Shown here one piece after another: positions 1 through 11,347 of a stretch of 49,455 nt of DNA (positions are counted from its first letter, which is position 1; each line of letters starts with the position of its first letter). The DNA comes from Cytidiella melzeri (taxonomy: Eukaryota > Basidiomycota > Agaricomycetes > Polyporales > Irpicaceae): the NCBI GenBank assembly GCA_022592445.1, contig JABYQR010000324.1, forward strand, positions 1 to 49,455. The letters run 5' to 3'. The notes beneath the pieces are model-generated. The model did not search any database and had not been told where the DNA came from. It worked only from the letters and a program-made list of their open reading frames with translations. Made by a program: the position numbers and the translations under genes.

Positions 1-224
1 GAATCATCCAGGTTGCCACAACGGAAAAGAAATCCCTGCACCACCGGATTTGAGGCACAGAGGCACAAGAGGCACAAGTTCACAAACGCAACGTAGATTC
101 TCGCGCCCTCATATTCTCGCGGTTGGAAACACCTTCATCACCAGAAGTAAGTCTGTTTCCATTCACTTCCACACAATCCAAAGTGCTCACAAGCATACCC
201 AGAACCGCCTATTTTATCATCTGG

Positions 225-1317
225 TCACTTGAAACTCCACCAAGCACCAAGCACAAGATGCAGGACGGCCAAAAGGCGACCCAAAACATCCACCATGGCG
301 TCCAGGGAGCAGGGTTTGGACTTGGGCGCAAACAAGGCGTACAGGACGCGAAGACATGCGTCTGGAGCGTTGTAGAGGGCGGCGGAAACGTCGAAATGGC
401 CCTCAATGATCACACCAACGACCGGAACGTGCAGGTCGTCGGCCAGGTCTTCTTTGTCTTGGGCATTCGAAACGACGACGACCACAAGACTTCGCACCAC
501 GTCGAGGACGACGGAATGGACGTCGACACCACTGTCAACCACCTGGAGGGCGAGTTGAGCGTGCAGTGGGGCGAGGGTGTCGTGCAGAAGGTTTTGGAGG
601 GCTTCGATGTCGTTCGGCAGGCGGAGGATGGGCACGGAGGAGCGCAGGGTGTTGGTGTGGACGTTGAGATGGGTTTTGGCGACCACCACAAGACTTCGCG
701 CCGTGCTGACGAAGACCGAATGGACGTCGACGCCAACCTGAACCACCTGGAGGGTGAGTAGAGCGTGCAGTGGGGCGAGTGGGGCGTGCAGAAGGTTCTG
801 GAGGGCTTCAATGTCGTTCGACATGCGGAGGACGGGCACAGAGGGGCGCACGGTGTTGGTGTGGACGTTGAGAGGGACTTCGGCGACCAGCAGGACAAGC
901 TTTACGCACTGTGGGGCGCGGATTACATGCAGGACGTGCTGGAAGGGGGCGAGGTCGTTCAGGAGGTGCAAGATGGAGGAGAGAGCGTGCTGAGGGCCGG
1001 GCTGGACATTGAAATGGACCTAGGCGACCGGCAGGACTGCGTTGGCGCACTGGGTGGTGCACAAGATACCCCGGGCAGCTCTCAAACCGCCCAGGCATGC
1101 GATTTGGACATCGAGATGGACCTCCGCGACGATCACGGCGGACGGGGCACGGAGGATGGGGGCGATGGCGTTGTCGACGTCGAGATGGACCTCTCGAATT
1201 GTTTCGTATAGGGTTCGACGCGGTGAACGGCACGCTCTGAGCAGTCAGAGGCGGGGCAGGCATTTCAAGTGCAAGCGCGATCGCACCGTCGAACGTCACG
1301 ACTTTTGGATAGTACAT
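225..1317 (-). pseudogene. Relic of a tandem-repeat protein gene, function unknown
   Basis: On the minus strand a long open frame (stop at 225-227) encodes a hydrophobic repetitive protein with units containing LNVHTNT, SVPVLRM, NDIEALQNLL and VGVDVHSV. Two full 68-residue units are clear, and more divergent ones with VHLDV or VHFNVQ lie upstream. Codon ends are mostly C or G, and differences between the two copies are often synonymous, which argues that the minus strand was once translated. The upstream half is broken. Near 1050 the repeated motif 'VAEVHLDV' reads 'VA', TAG, 'VHFNV', a GAG to TAG change, and another frame change is needed near 1200 to reach the only plausible upstream ATG (1317). 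I do not recognise the family. A shorter live gene starting downstream of the stop is possible. Confidence 0.4.
477..884. repeat. 204-bp direct tandem repeat, two copies
   Basis: Positions 477-680 and 681-884 are two diverged copies with a 204-bp period (for example 'cgtgcagaaggtt' at 581 and again at 785). The period equals 68 codons, so the repeat keeps the minus-strand frame. A third, much decayed copy seems to begin after 885. Confidence 0.8.
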
Positions 1318-1417
1318 TCATTATCGATGTACCTGAACACTACGTACAGCAATTCTATGTGAGCACTAGTTGTATACATGGTTGGCTTCCAAATCCGGGC
1401 ACAGGACTGATGAGATT

Positions 1418-1558
1418 CGATCTCGGATCTCGGACTTGGGACTTGGGACAGCGGATGTCACGGACAACGGACTTGCGACTTGGAACTCGGGACTCGAGAC
1501 TCGGGGCTCGGGACAGCGGACTCGGGACTCGGGACAGCGGACTCGCGACTCAGGACTC
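1418..1558. repeat. GGGACTC-type heptamer minisatellite
   Basis: About 140 bp are made of variants of the heptamer GGGACTC/GGGACTT, mixed with GGGACAGCGGACTC blocks. The run is imperfect, so it is an aged array. It lies between the decayed repeat gene and an AT-rich stretch. Just after it, 1571-1589 can form a hairpin with an 8-bp perfect stem (ATTTTTCC/GGAAAAAT) and a 3-nt loop. Confidence 0.75.
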
Positions 1559-1589
1559 CTGCATTGGAATATTTTTCCTGTGGAAAAAT

Positions 1590-4080
1590 CTCAGGAAATA
1601 TGGTGCATTTGATTGGCAGAAAAAACAAAGAAATATGAGCAAATATTTTTCTCCGATTGTACCTTGATTTGGCGACTTGAAAAAGGACGGAACAACTTGG
1701 CCTATTTCCGGTAGAGTTTTGCTGCAAAATACCCAAAGAATAATGCTCTATTTTTCCCAGATCTTTCCTAAATCAAGATGTTACCTTTTTCTCGCACCCT
1801 TTTGGTACCTTTGGCATGTGGAAAACGCTGCGCACATTTGTTTCCTTTTTACGTCAAGATAACCCTTTGTTTTTCTGTTGAAAATACCATTGAGAAACAC
1901 TCCATTTAGGCATCACCAAAAGGCCGGAAAAATGTATTGAGAAAAAAGCTACTTTTCCATCTATTCGCTCACAAGAAAAACAAGATGAAATATTCAGTAT
2001 TTTTCGGCGCTATTTCTGCTACAAAAAGGTACCGTAAAATTGCCATTTTTTCTCACGTATTTCTCATGTTTTTCCACCGGAAATTGGGCCGTGGTTACCC
2101 AGTGTCGCGTGTTTGCGAGTGCACCGGCCGAAACCATGATTGTGACATGCAAGATCACGAAATTGTGACGTTCGCGACTTCGAATAAAAACCCATAAATA
2201 ACGTCATATTCTCAGCTCTTCCGCCTTCTAGTCGCTTGTTGGAGACACTGCATATTCACGTCTATCTTACCTATCATGGCACGCAACATGATCTCTTTGC
2301 TTACGCTTACACGTCTTACTCACTCTCGTGGTCGAACACAAGTACCGCCAGATCAAGATCAGTTGATAATTGACTTCAAGTTAAACCCGACTCTCACAGA
2401 GATCCACGTGGAAAAACCCGACGACCAAGCGGTCTGTTCGCCACCGTGAAGTCCACATTTCTCAAAGTCATTCGCCTCGACTTTGTGATCCAGCGCATGG
2501 AAAGCCTCCAGTTTCCGAGTGCTAACTTTGGCGGTTTCGGGAACGGCAACATTCTGAACTTTTCGCGCATCCGAGAAGCTAGCATCGAACGTGTTTTTGT
2601 ACGGTGAAGCTGTGTTCGCCGAGGACGACAACGTTAGGAAGACGGTGTGCGGATTGGTTCCGTAACCTGCCTGAGGGGATTGCTATCGACGTGAAGGCGA
2701 GGTCAACTTGTGGATTTCGCATGACCTGCGGGCTTTGCGTGCGACTCAAACGTCACTTTCCTCAGCTCCGAGGGAGGTTTGGAGAAGGGCTACTTACAAA
2801 CCTCTGTTACAATGGTTCTTCTCCATCTCAAAGTGTTACGAATGATAATATGGGCTTTTTACCGTCCTATACGTACAATTCATCTGCTTAGTACTGCATC
2901 GGGAACGACTGGTGCGTCGCATAGTCTCCGTGGTGCACTCAGAATACTTGATTGCATGGGGCAGCGTCATTGATTACTGTATGGTATCGAGTACGTGAAG
3001 TACGCTAAATACGTATGTACAGCATGCATTTCATTATGAGACACACCAAATGATCGTGTGTGTCGAAAATCATCCAATATAATGTAGCCACTGCTTCGTC
3101 ACTGTGATAGTAGGGCTGAGCTAATAATCATAAGTACTCAAATTGGACATCCAGCGAGCCTCAAAAAGGGCACTGAGAGTCTTGAATCCACAAGGGGACA
3201 GTGGGAGAGCCATGAAACCCAGGCACTCTTTCTTGTCTGAAGCCCGACACCACTGGCAGTGCTGTGATTCGGAAGCGTTTTGACGAGTGTGGCCACGACA
3301 GTTCATTTCGGCGAGCATCCCTGGACGTATGCTGCAGCAAGAGCACTGCTGCATTGGCTTCTTTGTCCAACAAGAGGAGCTATATACGAAGTAGAATGGT
3401 GTACACTCTGCCAGTGTGACATGGTTGGCCGCGTCTCCGAGTGATGTACATCCAGAAATTCAGAATGAGATCCAAGCAATGTAGTACGAGTACGTACGGA
3501 TCGAGCTATAGATGCTGTGCGATGTCCAGGTTAGATGTTTCGAAGGATGATTTGTGTGGGTGTAGGCTTGATGTGTATCTGGTCTAGAAGATGCATTGTC
3601 GTCAGCCGTTACTGAGTAGAAGTGGGCAATTGGACTCGTGCCGGTGCCGGGGGCGTCTTTGTGGGCAGGAGCAGGGCTGGGGCTGAGGGAGTGGCAACGA
3701 GGACTTGAGATAAGTGGCAAGCCAGACCGCAAAGGCATTGACGCTTACACTTCCAGACTCTCTCCGAGCATCCGCCTGCTAGTAGCACTTGCTCCGTCCG
3801 CAAGAGGCTGAGTACTTTCTCTAGCCCGTTCAGACCGATGTCTTGAACGGAGGGGACCACTCTGTGCAACAACGTCGCGTAATGTACCGGACAACGAAGC
3901 AGCGGATGCGCAAGCACCGCCTTTCTCCAAGGATTGGCAGGCGCGATGTTTAGCGCTTGCGGAGGCTGTGTCTGACGCGCTCTTCGCTCACCGACCGTCG
4001 GGATATGACGCCCGAGAGGCCTAGTAGCACAGCTCGGATCTGAGTGAATGTATGCATTGCATAAGCACTACATTGTCGTG
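1590..4080. other. Gene-poor region with unassigned coding-like scraps
   Basis: I see no gene I can defend. 1590-2210 is AT-rich with many TTTTCC/GGAAAA runs. A 57-codon plus-strand ORF lies at 2276-2449. After it, another plus frame (about 2447-2612) reads like decayed protein without stops (for example VIRLDFVIQRMESLQF). On the minus strand, 3121-3354 is a Cys-rich ORF (CSCC, CQWC) with no convincing start or splice context. 3600-3960 is more GC-rich with several overlapping short frames. These may be remains of dead genes. None matches a family I know. Confidence 0.35.
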
Positions 4081-4085
4081 GCCAG

Positions 4086-4093
4086 TATATAAG
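4086..4093 (+). promoter_or_regulatory. TATA box for the DUF6699 gene
   Basis: TATATAAG lies 96-103 bp upstream of the ATG at 4189, and no other good TATA element lies between them. The position fits a core promoter with a 5' leader of roughly 60-70 nt. Confidence 0.55.
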
Positions 4094-4188
4094 GAGACAC
4101 GTCAAGGAAGGAGCTGAGCACTCACAAGGCATCCTCCCACTCAGTGCATTTCCCCACTGTCTTCATTCCTCAGTTCTTTATCATCTGC

Positions 4189-4879
4189 ATGGACAGCACT
4201 CAAAGATGGAGCTTCCCTGCAACAGCGTACATACCAGCTCCAGGATCCTCCAGCCAGAGTCCTTGGACGTTCCGACCCTTGGTCCGAAATCCCTGTCTAG
4301 GTCAGACAGGTTAGTCACGGTATCGAGTGAGCCATGCTGAGAGCTGCAGCTTACCTAAGCAATGCTGCAGGTTTGTGGCAGAATGAGATCAACTCTTGCA
4401 TGGCCGTTGGGCAGGGGTCAGTTGCATTTGATCTCAGGAAGCCACCTCGCGAGTACGAGCCGCAGGAGTATGACCACCACTCGCGGTACAGCGTTTTCCT
4501 GCAGCCGAAGAACCGGTTGAGGCTGGTCTGCAAGAACTTCCCGTGGACCATCGAGATCAAGGACGAGTGGGTGTACTGCTCGCTGGTGTGGGATGTTATG
4601 TACGAAGCCTTGCAAAAGCCTATCAAGAGTTCTGAATGGGCACTCATAGCCCACGACGAGTCAAAAAGGCAAGAGATCAACAAAGCTCGTAGGAAAAGGC
4701 TGGAACGGTACCGTGAAGACGATCTTCGTCCAAAGAGGATTGATTGGCTAGGAGAAATGACCCTGTTCAGAGGTCTTTACTGCGACGAAGCGTTCGTGAG
4801 GAACGTACTGCTACCTGGCAAAGATGAATGGATGGAGACATGCGTCATCCGACTTGATAGTCACTGGCCACGATCTTGA
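4189..4879 (+). CDS. DUF6699 domain protein
   Basis: Two exons, 4189-4309 and 4371-4879, with a 61-nt GT-AG intron (ACAG|GTTAGT ... CTGCAG), give 209 residues. The N-terminal third is Ser/Pro-rich and leads into NPCLGQT and then WQNEINSCMA. The conserved core carries VAFDLRKPP, LRLVCKNFPWTIEIK and DVMYEALQKPI followed by SEW, and it ends in KRIDWLGEMTLFRGL. This order of motifs is what I know as DUF6699, a large family of unknown function expanded in Agaricomycetes. No signal peptide or membrane segment is visible. The start was chosen as the first ATG behind the TATA box; its frame joins the second exon cleanly. Function is not known. Confidence 0.8.
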
Positions 4880-5767
4880 CGGCCATGCGATTTCGCTGTT
4901 TGCTATTAGTACTCTTTCTGTTTGCGAGGACATTTGGACTCAGTAGTGAGACACACCTGTATACCCGAAGAGAACATTGTGATACCCATCGAGTCTGCAC
5001 GAGCCTGAGCGTATGTACAATCTGTTGACATGTGGTATGTATACAGACCTGGGTTCAGAGTCGACAGCTCTCGATGTAGAGGCTTATTACATCCTAAATG
5101 AACAAGTCCATGGGCGGGTGCCTGCGAGGAAGACAGCGTAAAATGTCCTCTGGGGGACCAGACTTGCAGTGGCAGGGCGGCGGACAAGTAACAGAGCATT
5201 ACAGAGCGCGAGGCTGGCATTTTCCACGTCGCGTCAGGAGGGAGCGAGATCCTCGACTGGGGGCCCACCGGGACCGTTCTCCTTCAACCTTCAAAGATCG
5301 CGCCCTGTTCTGTCTTGAAGACGAAGAGAAACCAGCTAAATCATGAGAATGATCATGATTCGACTACACGGGAGGACAGGGAGGTAGAGATACTCAGCGA
5401 GTTGTCACTGGCGACCGGAGAGACAACTGTGTTGTCGTCAAAAGTGTCGGGGTATGCTGTTCTGAGAGGACCCTCGGCGAAATCATCACACTGAGAGCTC
5501 CCGTCCTCACGCGCCATCCCGTCTGTCGGACGTTTGTGCAGCGGTTAGCTGATGGTTTCTGCTCACACGCTCATAACGACAGCGATAGTGTAACCATTCA
5601 CGAGCCTGCATTTCTCATTGTCGCACGAGCTTTCGTTATATTCTTAACAGAGCGGTTGAACATGAACGTACGGGTACGGTACAAGTATATCATCTCATAC
5701 GTAGACTACAGCAAAGGCCGCGCATTGCGAGGTAGCGAGGAGGGTGAAGAAAAGCCGAGTAGAATAT
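4880..5767. other. Intergenic, no gene seen
   Basis: About 890 bp lie between the stop of the DUF6699 gene and the stop of RPS23; the two genes converge. Open frames here have no family motif and no coherent splice pattern. It probably holds two 3' UTRs and spacer. Confidence 0.5.
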
Positions 5768-6511
5768 TTATGATCGGGGCTTCTCCTACATTGAGTGAGG
5801 TTAAATGTGTATGAGGTTGTGAACTGATAGCCTATGCGAAAGCGTACCTTCTTCTCTTTCCACAAAGCAAGCAAGCCGACACCGGAGACCTTCACAACCT
5901 TGAAGCGTACACCGGGAATATCACCCTTCGCCTTGCCGCTGCGTCCGAAACCAGAGATGAGCACTTCATCGTTCTCATCGACAAAGTTCAAACAGCCATC
6001 ATTCTATAAAAACGCAGTCAGATTCTCGTCATCGTCGGATGGATATCAGTCAGCTCTAGACCAAGTGCATGCGCACAGCTGGTCGTCACTGTCGGACAGC
6101 ATAGAGCTGAAGACTTACAGGGACGAAGGCGGTAACCTTCTTGCCGTTTTTGATGAGTTGTACACGCACGCACTTGCGGATGGCAGAATTGGGCTGCTTA
6201 GCCTCGACACCGACCTTCTCGAGAACAATTCCCTTTGCGTGTGAGGACCCTCCAGTGGGAGAGGTTTTGTAAAAGTTGGCAAGCGCACGCTTCTTGTATG
6301 ATTTGTCCGCCTACAATAACCCATTCGGTCAGTATATCGTGAAGAATACGGCACCCTGGTGCGTAGACAGAGGCTCACCCAACGATTGGCACGGCGGTCT
6401 GTGCGAAGCTTACGCGCTGCTTGCAATCCACGAGGTTTGTTGGCTGTGCAATCAAGTCAGTAACAAGGTTAGCATAGCCGAGGTCAACGAGCAGAACAAC
6501 ATACAGCCCAT
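5768..6511 (-). CDS. RPS23: 40S ribosomal protein S23 (uS12)
   Basis: Component of the small ribosomal subunit decoding centre. Five exons read on the minus strand: 6505-6511, 6379-6443, 6119-6310, 5848-6003 and 5768-5785, 438 nt in all, giving 145 residues, the same length as the yeast protein. Order of motifs: [20 protein letters not shown], then [38 protein letters not shown], the decoding loop [29 protein letters not shown], and the C-terminus EKPRS. The PNDG loop with the conserved Pro is intact. The first coding exon is only 7 nt and the last only 18 nt. The first intron has a perfect TGCTAAC branch site. The gene is divergent from the hydrolase at 6895. Confidence 0.97.
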
Positions 6512-6894
6512 TCTTGCGGTGGCGGTCGGTGTCGATGAGGAGAGAAAGGCGCACTTGCCTGTTTCAGGACTGTGAGAAAGTACTGTTACAGTTATTCGGC
6601 AATACCCGAGACCAGGCTCCCACATACTGGTACAGGGTTTGAATCCAGACCTCGCCGAGTTTTACCTCAGCCGGTGCCCTCACACCAGTACAAAGGCATG
6701 TGCACCTTGTTATACAGCTACCACGAGAGATACTCAATGCACATGACCCGTCTCACGACTGACCACATTCACATTCTCACTGTGGGAAGCCCAGCAGCAC
6801 GTATACGATGACTGGCATATGCTACACTCTGATAAAGCGCAGCCTGCTCCAGCCGTGGTATCTAGTGTTTGCTGCGATCCCTCGTTGAACCTCC
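6512..6894. promoter_or_regulatory. Divergent promoter region, RPS23 and hydrolase
   Basis: The 383 bp between two divergent start codons must hold both promoters. I see no strong TATA box and no other gene. Confidence 0.4.
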
Positions 6895-8505
6895 ATGTCG
6901 TCGCTCAGCGCAGACACGATGTATTTCCATCACGGACGATTTACTTGTGCAGGCGGTACATTGCCGGATGCCATCACAGCGTACAGGACGTACGGAGATC
7001 CAAAGAACCCGTGCATAGTGTTTCCGACATGTTACGGCGGCAGACTCGACAGTAAGTCATTAAAACAGCTGTTCTCGTCGATTACGACTTACATTGCCTC
7101 ACGCAAGGCCAGCTGTATTTGATCGGAGAGGATAAGGTACTAGTAAAGATCACCATCCTGTACTTGTCCGTTCGGTTGACGCGATTCTCATGTAGGTCTT
7201 GAACCCGAGCAAGTACTTTATCGTGACTTTTGCTCTGTTCTCTAACGGCGAGGTGAGCTCGCCACAGTATGCCGCCTCCCCTCGTCTAACAGTGACGCTA
7301 GTCATCTTCTCCGTCGAACACGGTACGCCCTGCCAGACAGCTTATACGTGAAACACAGCTTGAAAAAACGTTAGCCTATCCCATACAACGGCCCGTACTT
7401 TCCCGTTGTCACATATGAGGACAACATGTGAGTGCAGTTCATCGTATTCTGAAAATGTGCCTGAAGCCCGAAAAGTCGAGCGCAGTACGCAGTCTTGACA
7501 CAAGTGCTGGCCGTTTCAAAGATTTTCTGCGTGATTGGCTTCTCCATGGGAGGCCAACAGGTGACTATCTATAGCACTGATTTCCCTCGCAAGCTTACAC
7601 ATATGCGCTCGCGAAGGCGTACCACTGGCCTGTGATGTATCCCGAATTTGTTGAAAGGTACGCCTCCTCATCATCTCTTTGTATGCCACCTCTCAATTGG
7701 TAGTGCAAGGTTCATCCCTATCTGTGGTTCTGCGCGCACTAGCCCGCACAACATCTGGTAAGACCCTGATCAAACATAACACGTGTTTGTAAACTGAGCG
7801 TGATATAGCTTCCTGGAAGGGCCCAAGGCTGCCCTCGTTTCCTCCAAGGACTTCCACGGAGGGCACTACACCACGAAACCCCAACATGGCATCCGCGCAT
7901 TCGGACGAGTCTACAGTGCCTGGGCGTATGGTCAGACGGTCAGTATACCACACAATTATGACTGTCTCTTAGCTTATTTGTTTTTTGCATAGTGGTTTCG
8001 TAACAAGTGTTATCTATACGACGGAAAGTACACGGACTTGAATGACTTCCTTCGGTCCGAATGGGAGAATGGGTTCCTCACGTACTGGGATGCCAACGAC
8101 ATGCTCACGCTGTTGAAAACATGGCAGATGGGTGACATCTCTCGCGTGAAGACCGTGGGATCCTCGCTGCAGGGCGATCTGGCAGGTGTCTTGTCCAGCA
8201 TCACAGCCAAGGGGCTCATAATGCCTTGCAAGACCGACCTGTATTTTCCTGTACGTTTAGCTTGTCGACTCTTCTCCAAAAATACCCACGAGTGCGAGTA
8301 TAGCCCGAAGATAGTGAGGAAGAAATGCAATCGCTCAGGAACGCTAAGCTTGTTGTCATTCCTTCTGTTTGGGGCCACAAAGGTGTGCACGTTCCCTGAT
8401 GCCACAGAAGTGTCTGCTTATGCTGTGCTGTCAGCCGGTGGGGGGTCAAACACAACCGATGATCAGTTTATATTCAAAGTAGTGGGCGAGTTCCTGGAGT
8501 CTTGA
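6895..8505 (+). CDS. MetX-like alpha/beta hydrolase
   Basis: Alpha/beta-hydrolase of the homoserine O-acetyltransferase-like group. It has about a dozen exons split by 40-65-nt introns. Exon 1 (6895-7051) gives the strand region FTCAGGTLPDAITAYRTYGD and NPCIVFPTCYGG. A middle exon carries VIGFSMGGQQ, the nucleophile elbow with the catalytic Ser. Later exons give AYHWPVMYPEFV, KDFHGGHY and LVVIPSVWGHKAGGG with the likely catalytic His, and the protein ends VGEFLES. The last two introns (starting near 8251 and 8387) are needed to keep this frame. True MetX enzymes make O-acetylhomoserine for methionine synthesis. Fungal paralogues like this one are numerous and their substrate is usually unknown, so I would not call it Met2. 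Confidence 0.85.
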
Positions 8506-8687
8506 AGTATACATGTACTCAGTCTAAAGCAGTCATTCCTTGCTCAGAACATCTAGAGTTCTGAATCAATCTTATTTAGCAATTTTCCAGACGGCAACAT
8601 TAGACCAAAGCACCTCAATAATATCACCTCAAGTCTTGCGCGTTTTCAAGTCTCAAGGTTGTTGAGCAAAACAAGAAACAAGAAAAA

Positions 8688-8770
8688 TGACCACCGCAGG
8701 GGTCGAACCTGCGATCTCCTGATTCACAAATAAATCGTAGTCAGACGCGATGCCATTTCGCCAGGCGGCC
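8688..8770 (-). tRNA. tRNA-Arg(ACG) with an 11-nt intron
   Basis: The minus strand folds as a cloverleaf: acceptor GGCCGCC with GGTGGTC and discriminator A at 8688; D stem GCGA/TCGC; anticodon stem TCTGA/TCAGG; T arm GCAGG-TTCGACC-CCTGC. The anticodon loop is 18 nt instead of 7. Removing 11 nt (TTTATTTGTGA) one base 3' of the anticodon, the canonical position 37/38, leaves CTACGAA with anticodon ACG, which reads CGU as inosine. The mature length is 72 nt without CCA. The 8506-8687 and 8771-8961 flanks hold no other gene. Confidence 0.93.
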
Positions 8771-8961
8771 ATACGAGACAAATGTTTCATATCTGATTGA
8801 CGTAGTCAGGTAATGTGAAAATGCAACCTATCATCTTCTGTGCCATTTTCTCCGCCGTGGAAAAACTAATGCTACATGATTATCCAGCATGTGTATACTG
8901 AAGATTGAAATTACAACAGAAAAGCAGTGACGTGAATGAGAGCGACCCCCGTTGCAGTCCT

Positions 8962-10695
8962 TCAACAGTAAGGCCGATCCGTACTGTAATTACTCGTATT
9001 TGTGGTCTCCGTTTGCCCTGCCCTCTCCAGCAGCTCCAACTCCTCAGCCTTCTGTCGGGCGTACTCAACCGATCCTGGGCCGAATGCAGGCGTCGGCCGA
9101 GCATAAGCACGAAGCGTGATAGCCGTTCGTCCTGCGGGAATTAGTCCTTGCAAGTCAGATTGCGGAGGGACAGGCTGAAATGCCATCTAGCCCACAGTAC
9201 GCAGGAGTCAGTGAAACAAAATCCGCTTGCATGACATATAAGAGAGATTCAAAACCGTACTGAGTCATTCATCCGTTTGTATCCTCTCAAAAACATTCCA
9301 ACACTCTCCAACTCTTCTTGCACTCTCGCCTTCCTCGAATCCCGCATGATCTTCTCCCGATCGGACATGATATTCATGTTGAGCCCACCGACACAGCTCC
9401 CGGTCTTCAAATCCTCCAGCTCCTTCTTCGACCACGTCAAAAACCCGACGGCTGTCCCCGTCCCTTCATGCGTCTCTCCATAGTCAACTCCGAGCCACTT
9501 GTGCGCTAGCGCGTTATGCATGGCTATTTCGTCTGCGAGGTACCGCCTCAGCTCTGGCACGACCTCGTCGCTGGTAAGTTCGTCTCTGTTCGACGCATCG
9601 CCGCTCTTGCCCGGAAGCTTGAACCTCGAAGACGACGAATGAGGGACAGAAGGTCTCGAAGCGCCGGGGGTCTTGACTAGCGCACGTCCTGAAGAGTACA
9701 GAGCGACGCACTCTAGATGGAGCTTCGCTGCGAGGGCAGGTGATGGGTGCGATTTTGGGAGAGGCGGGCCTGGGCTGACGACACTGTCATACGCGGCGCG
9801 GGTCAAAAGCTTTCGCACAGCGAGATTCTGCGCGTCTGCAAGAGCCAGTCTTTGCACCGAGAAGAAAGGCCACATTGATAGATTAGCAAATCAAAAGGCT
9901 TGAAAAGCATGTGTGGTAGGAACGTACTTGCTCAACCCAATCAGGACTTCTCGGCTGAGGTCTGGAGGGTATGGGCAGTTCAAACCACCAGCGATGGCTT
10001 TATCTCTCGCAGCTTCCCAGTCCGTGACGACGTTCTTCGCAATGTACTCGTACACACCGGCCACTTTGCATAGCAGCGTCACTGCAAACCCAAGTCGTTC
10101 GTCCTTCGCCTTGCGCTCCGTGTCCGATATCCCCCTCTCTGTCTCGTACATTCCGAGGGAGGTCACCACCGTACGAGAGAGATTGGACAGAACAAAGGCG
10201 TATGTGAGAAGCGTGAACCCTAGCTCTGCCGCGAGCGATGGGACAGAGAGACGAGGGGAGGTATGGAACAGCGTTGACGATAACGTCGTTCGCCAGCTGA
10301 ATACTAAGGAAATTGGTTCATAGCTATGAAGCAGAGCTGGGCGACCAGATTGACTCACTTGGCTCAGATTTGAGAACTACTTCGCCGGCTTTCACTACTG
10401 CGATGATCCCACATAGCTTTGGTATGTAGTCGTCCACAATCTGCACGGGCAGCTCAGTAGAGATCACATTGGCTATATCTGCCAGTGCCTAGTAGTCGCT
10501 GCATACCTTGACCAACCTCAAGTGATCCTTTTCGACATCGTCCGTCCGCTTACTCTCCTTCAACGCAGCCCGGAGGTTCGCCCTGGCCTCCGTCGTGTCT
10601 GAGATATCAGATATGTACGACGCGCCTTGATCGTGCAGAAAGTCAGAGAACGCGATGGCCCCTGTCGTCGGCAGTTCATACAGGTAGCTGCACAT
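8962..10695 (-). CDS. palC: pH-response regulator PalC (BRO1 domain)
   Basis: PalC/Rim23 acts in ambient-pH signalling at the plasma membrane, linking the PalH receptor to ESCRT-III for activation of the PacC/Rim101 factor. Five exons: 10507-10695, 10359-10440, 9928-10303, 9261-9849 and 8962-9186, totalling 1461 nt, 486 residues. The start MCSYLYELPTTGAIAFSDF is typical. The BRO1 domain follows: IFSWRTTLSS, LSVPSLAAELGFTLLTYAF, then LALADAQNLAVRK and HKWLGVDYGETHEGTGTAVG. The C-terminus has SMAFQPVPPQSDLQGLIPAG and PAFGPGSVEYARQ, characteristic of PalC rather than Bro1 or PalA. There is no sign of decay. The assignment rests on remembered family motifs. Confidence 0.9.
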
Positions 10696-11347
10696 TTCGA
10701 TAGCTCATCCAGCTCTGTCGTTGTAGACAGTAAGTTAGTACCAGGGGATCGTGGTAACGAGCTACTACGAGTGGTCAGCACAGTTTTGTCCTAAAAAGGG
10801 AGATCCTGAGCTTCACCGCCACAACAAAGTGATTATACGCAGAAAGAAAGATTTTACAAGCATAAGCCTCCGTCCCAAGTATTCGAAAGTTAATATAGCT
10901 ACAAAGAATTTCTACCGGTACTTACGCCCTTTGGTATAGTACTTAAACAACAAGAACAAGTTGTGGGTGAGTGAACGAAGAGTACTGCCGAGCTCGACTT
11001 GGAAAGCAAGCCGGGTCTACAACTTGGAGCAAAATATGAGGAAAAGATGGGGATGGAAATAGGCTTGCATATGACATTGAGTTGAGCAAAGGAGCGTAAG
11101 ATGGAGGGATGCTGACCGTTAGAAGATTGAGGGGAAAAATTGCAAATGATGAGTGTCCGATGAACAAAGTGGGAATTGTGAGTAAGATAGCATGACTAGA
11201 CAACAAAAGAGTGACGATTGCAAGCAATAAAAAGCTTGATTATGAGTCGGATAAGGTAGATGCCCTAGCATTTTCAAGCCCACAGGACTTCGCAGAGTCG
11301 TCCAAGGCACAGAGCTCAGATTAACTATGGAAACACCTCGACGGCGC
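10696..11347. other. Intergenic, no gene seen
   Basis: 650 bp upstream of palC and downstream of the DUF6593-like gene. 10790-11320 is AT-rich. Its frames show no recognisable protein. It probably holds the palC promoter and the 3' UTR of the next gene. Confidence 0.45.

Noticed and set aside
123..761. 212-codon plus-strand ORF over the left repeat
   Set aside because: Codon-position pattern and synonymous differences between repeat copies favour the minus strand, so this looks like its shadow.
410..898. 162-codon Ser/Pro-rich minus-strand ORF
   Set aside because: Out-of-frame shadow of the minus-strand repeat frame, with low-complexity composition.
4906..5268. 120-codon minus-strand ORF after the DUF6699 gene
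   Set aside because: No motif, no splice context, and no codon bias; probably UTR sequence.
5834..6244. 136-codon plus-strand ORF
   Set aside because: Lies opposite the exons and intron of RPS23, which is certain.
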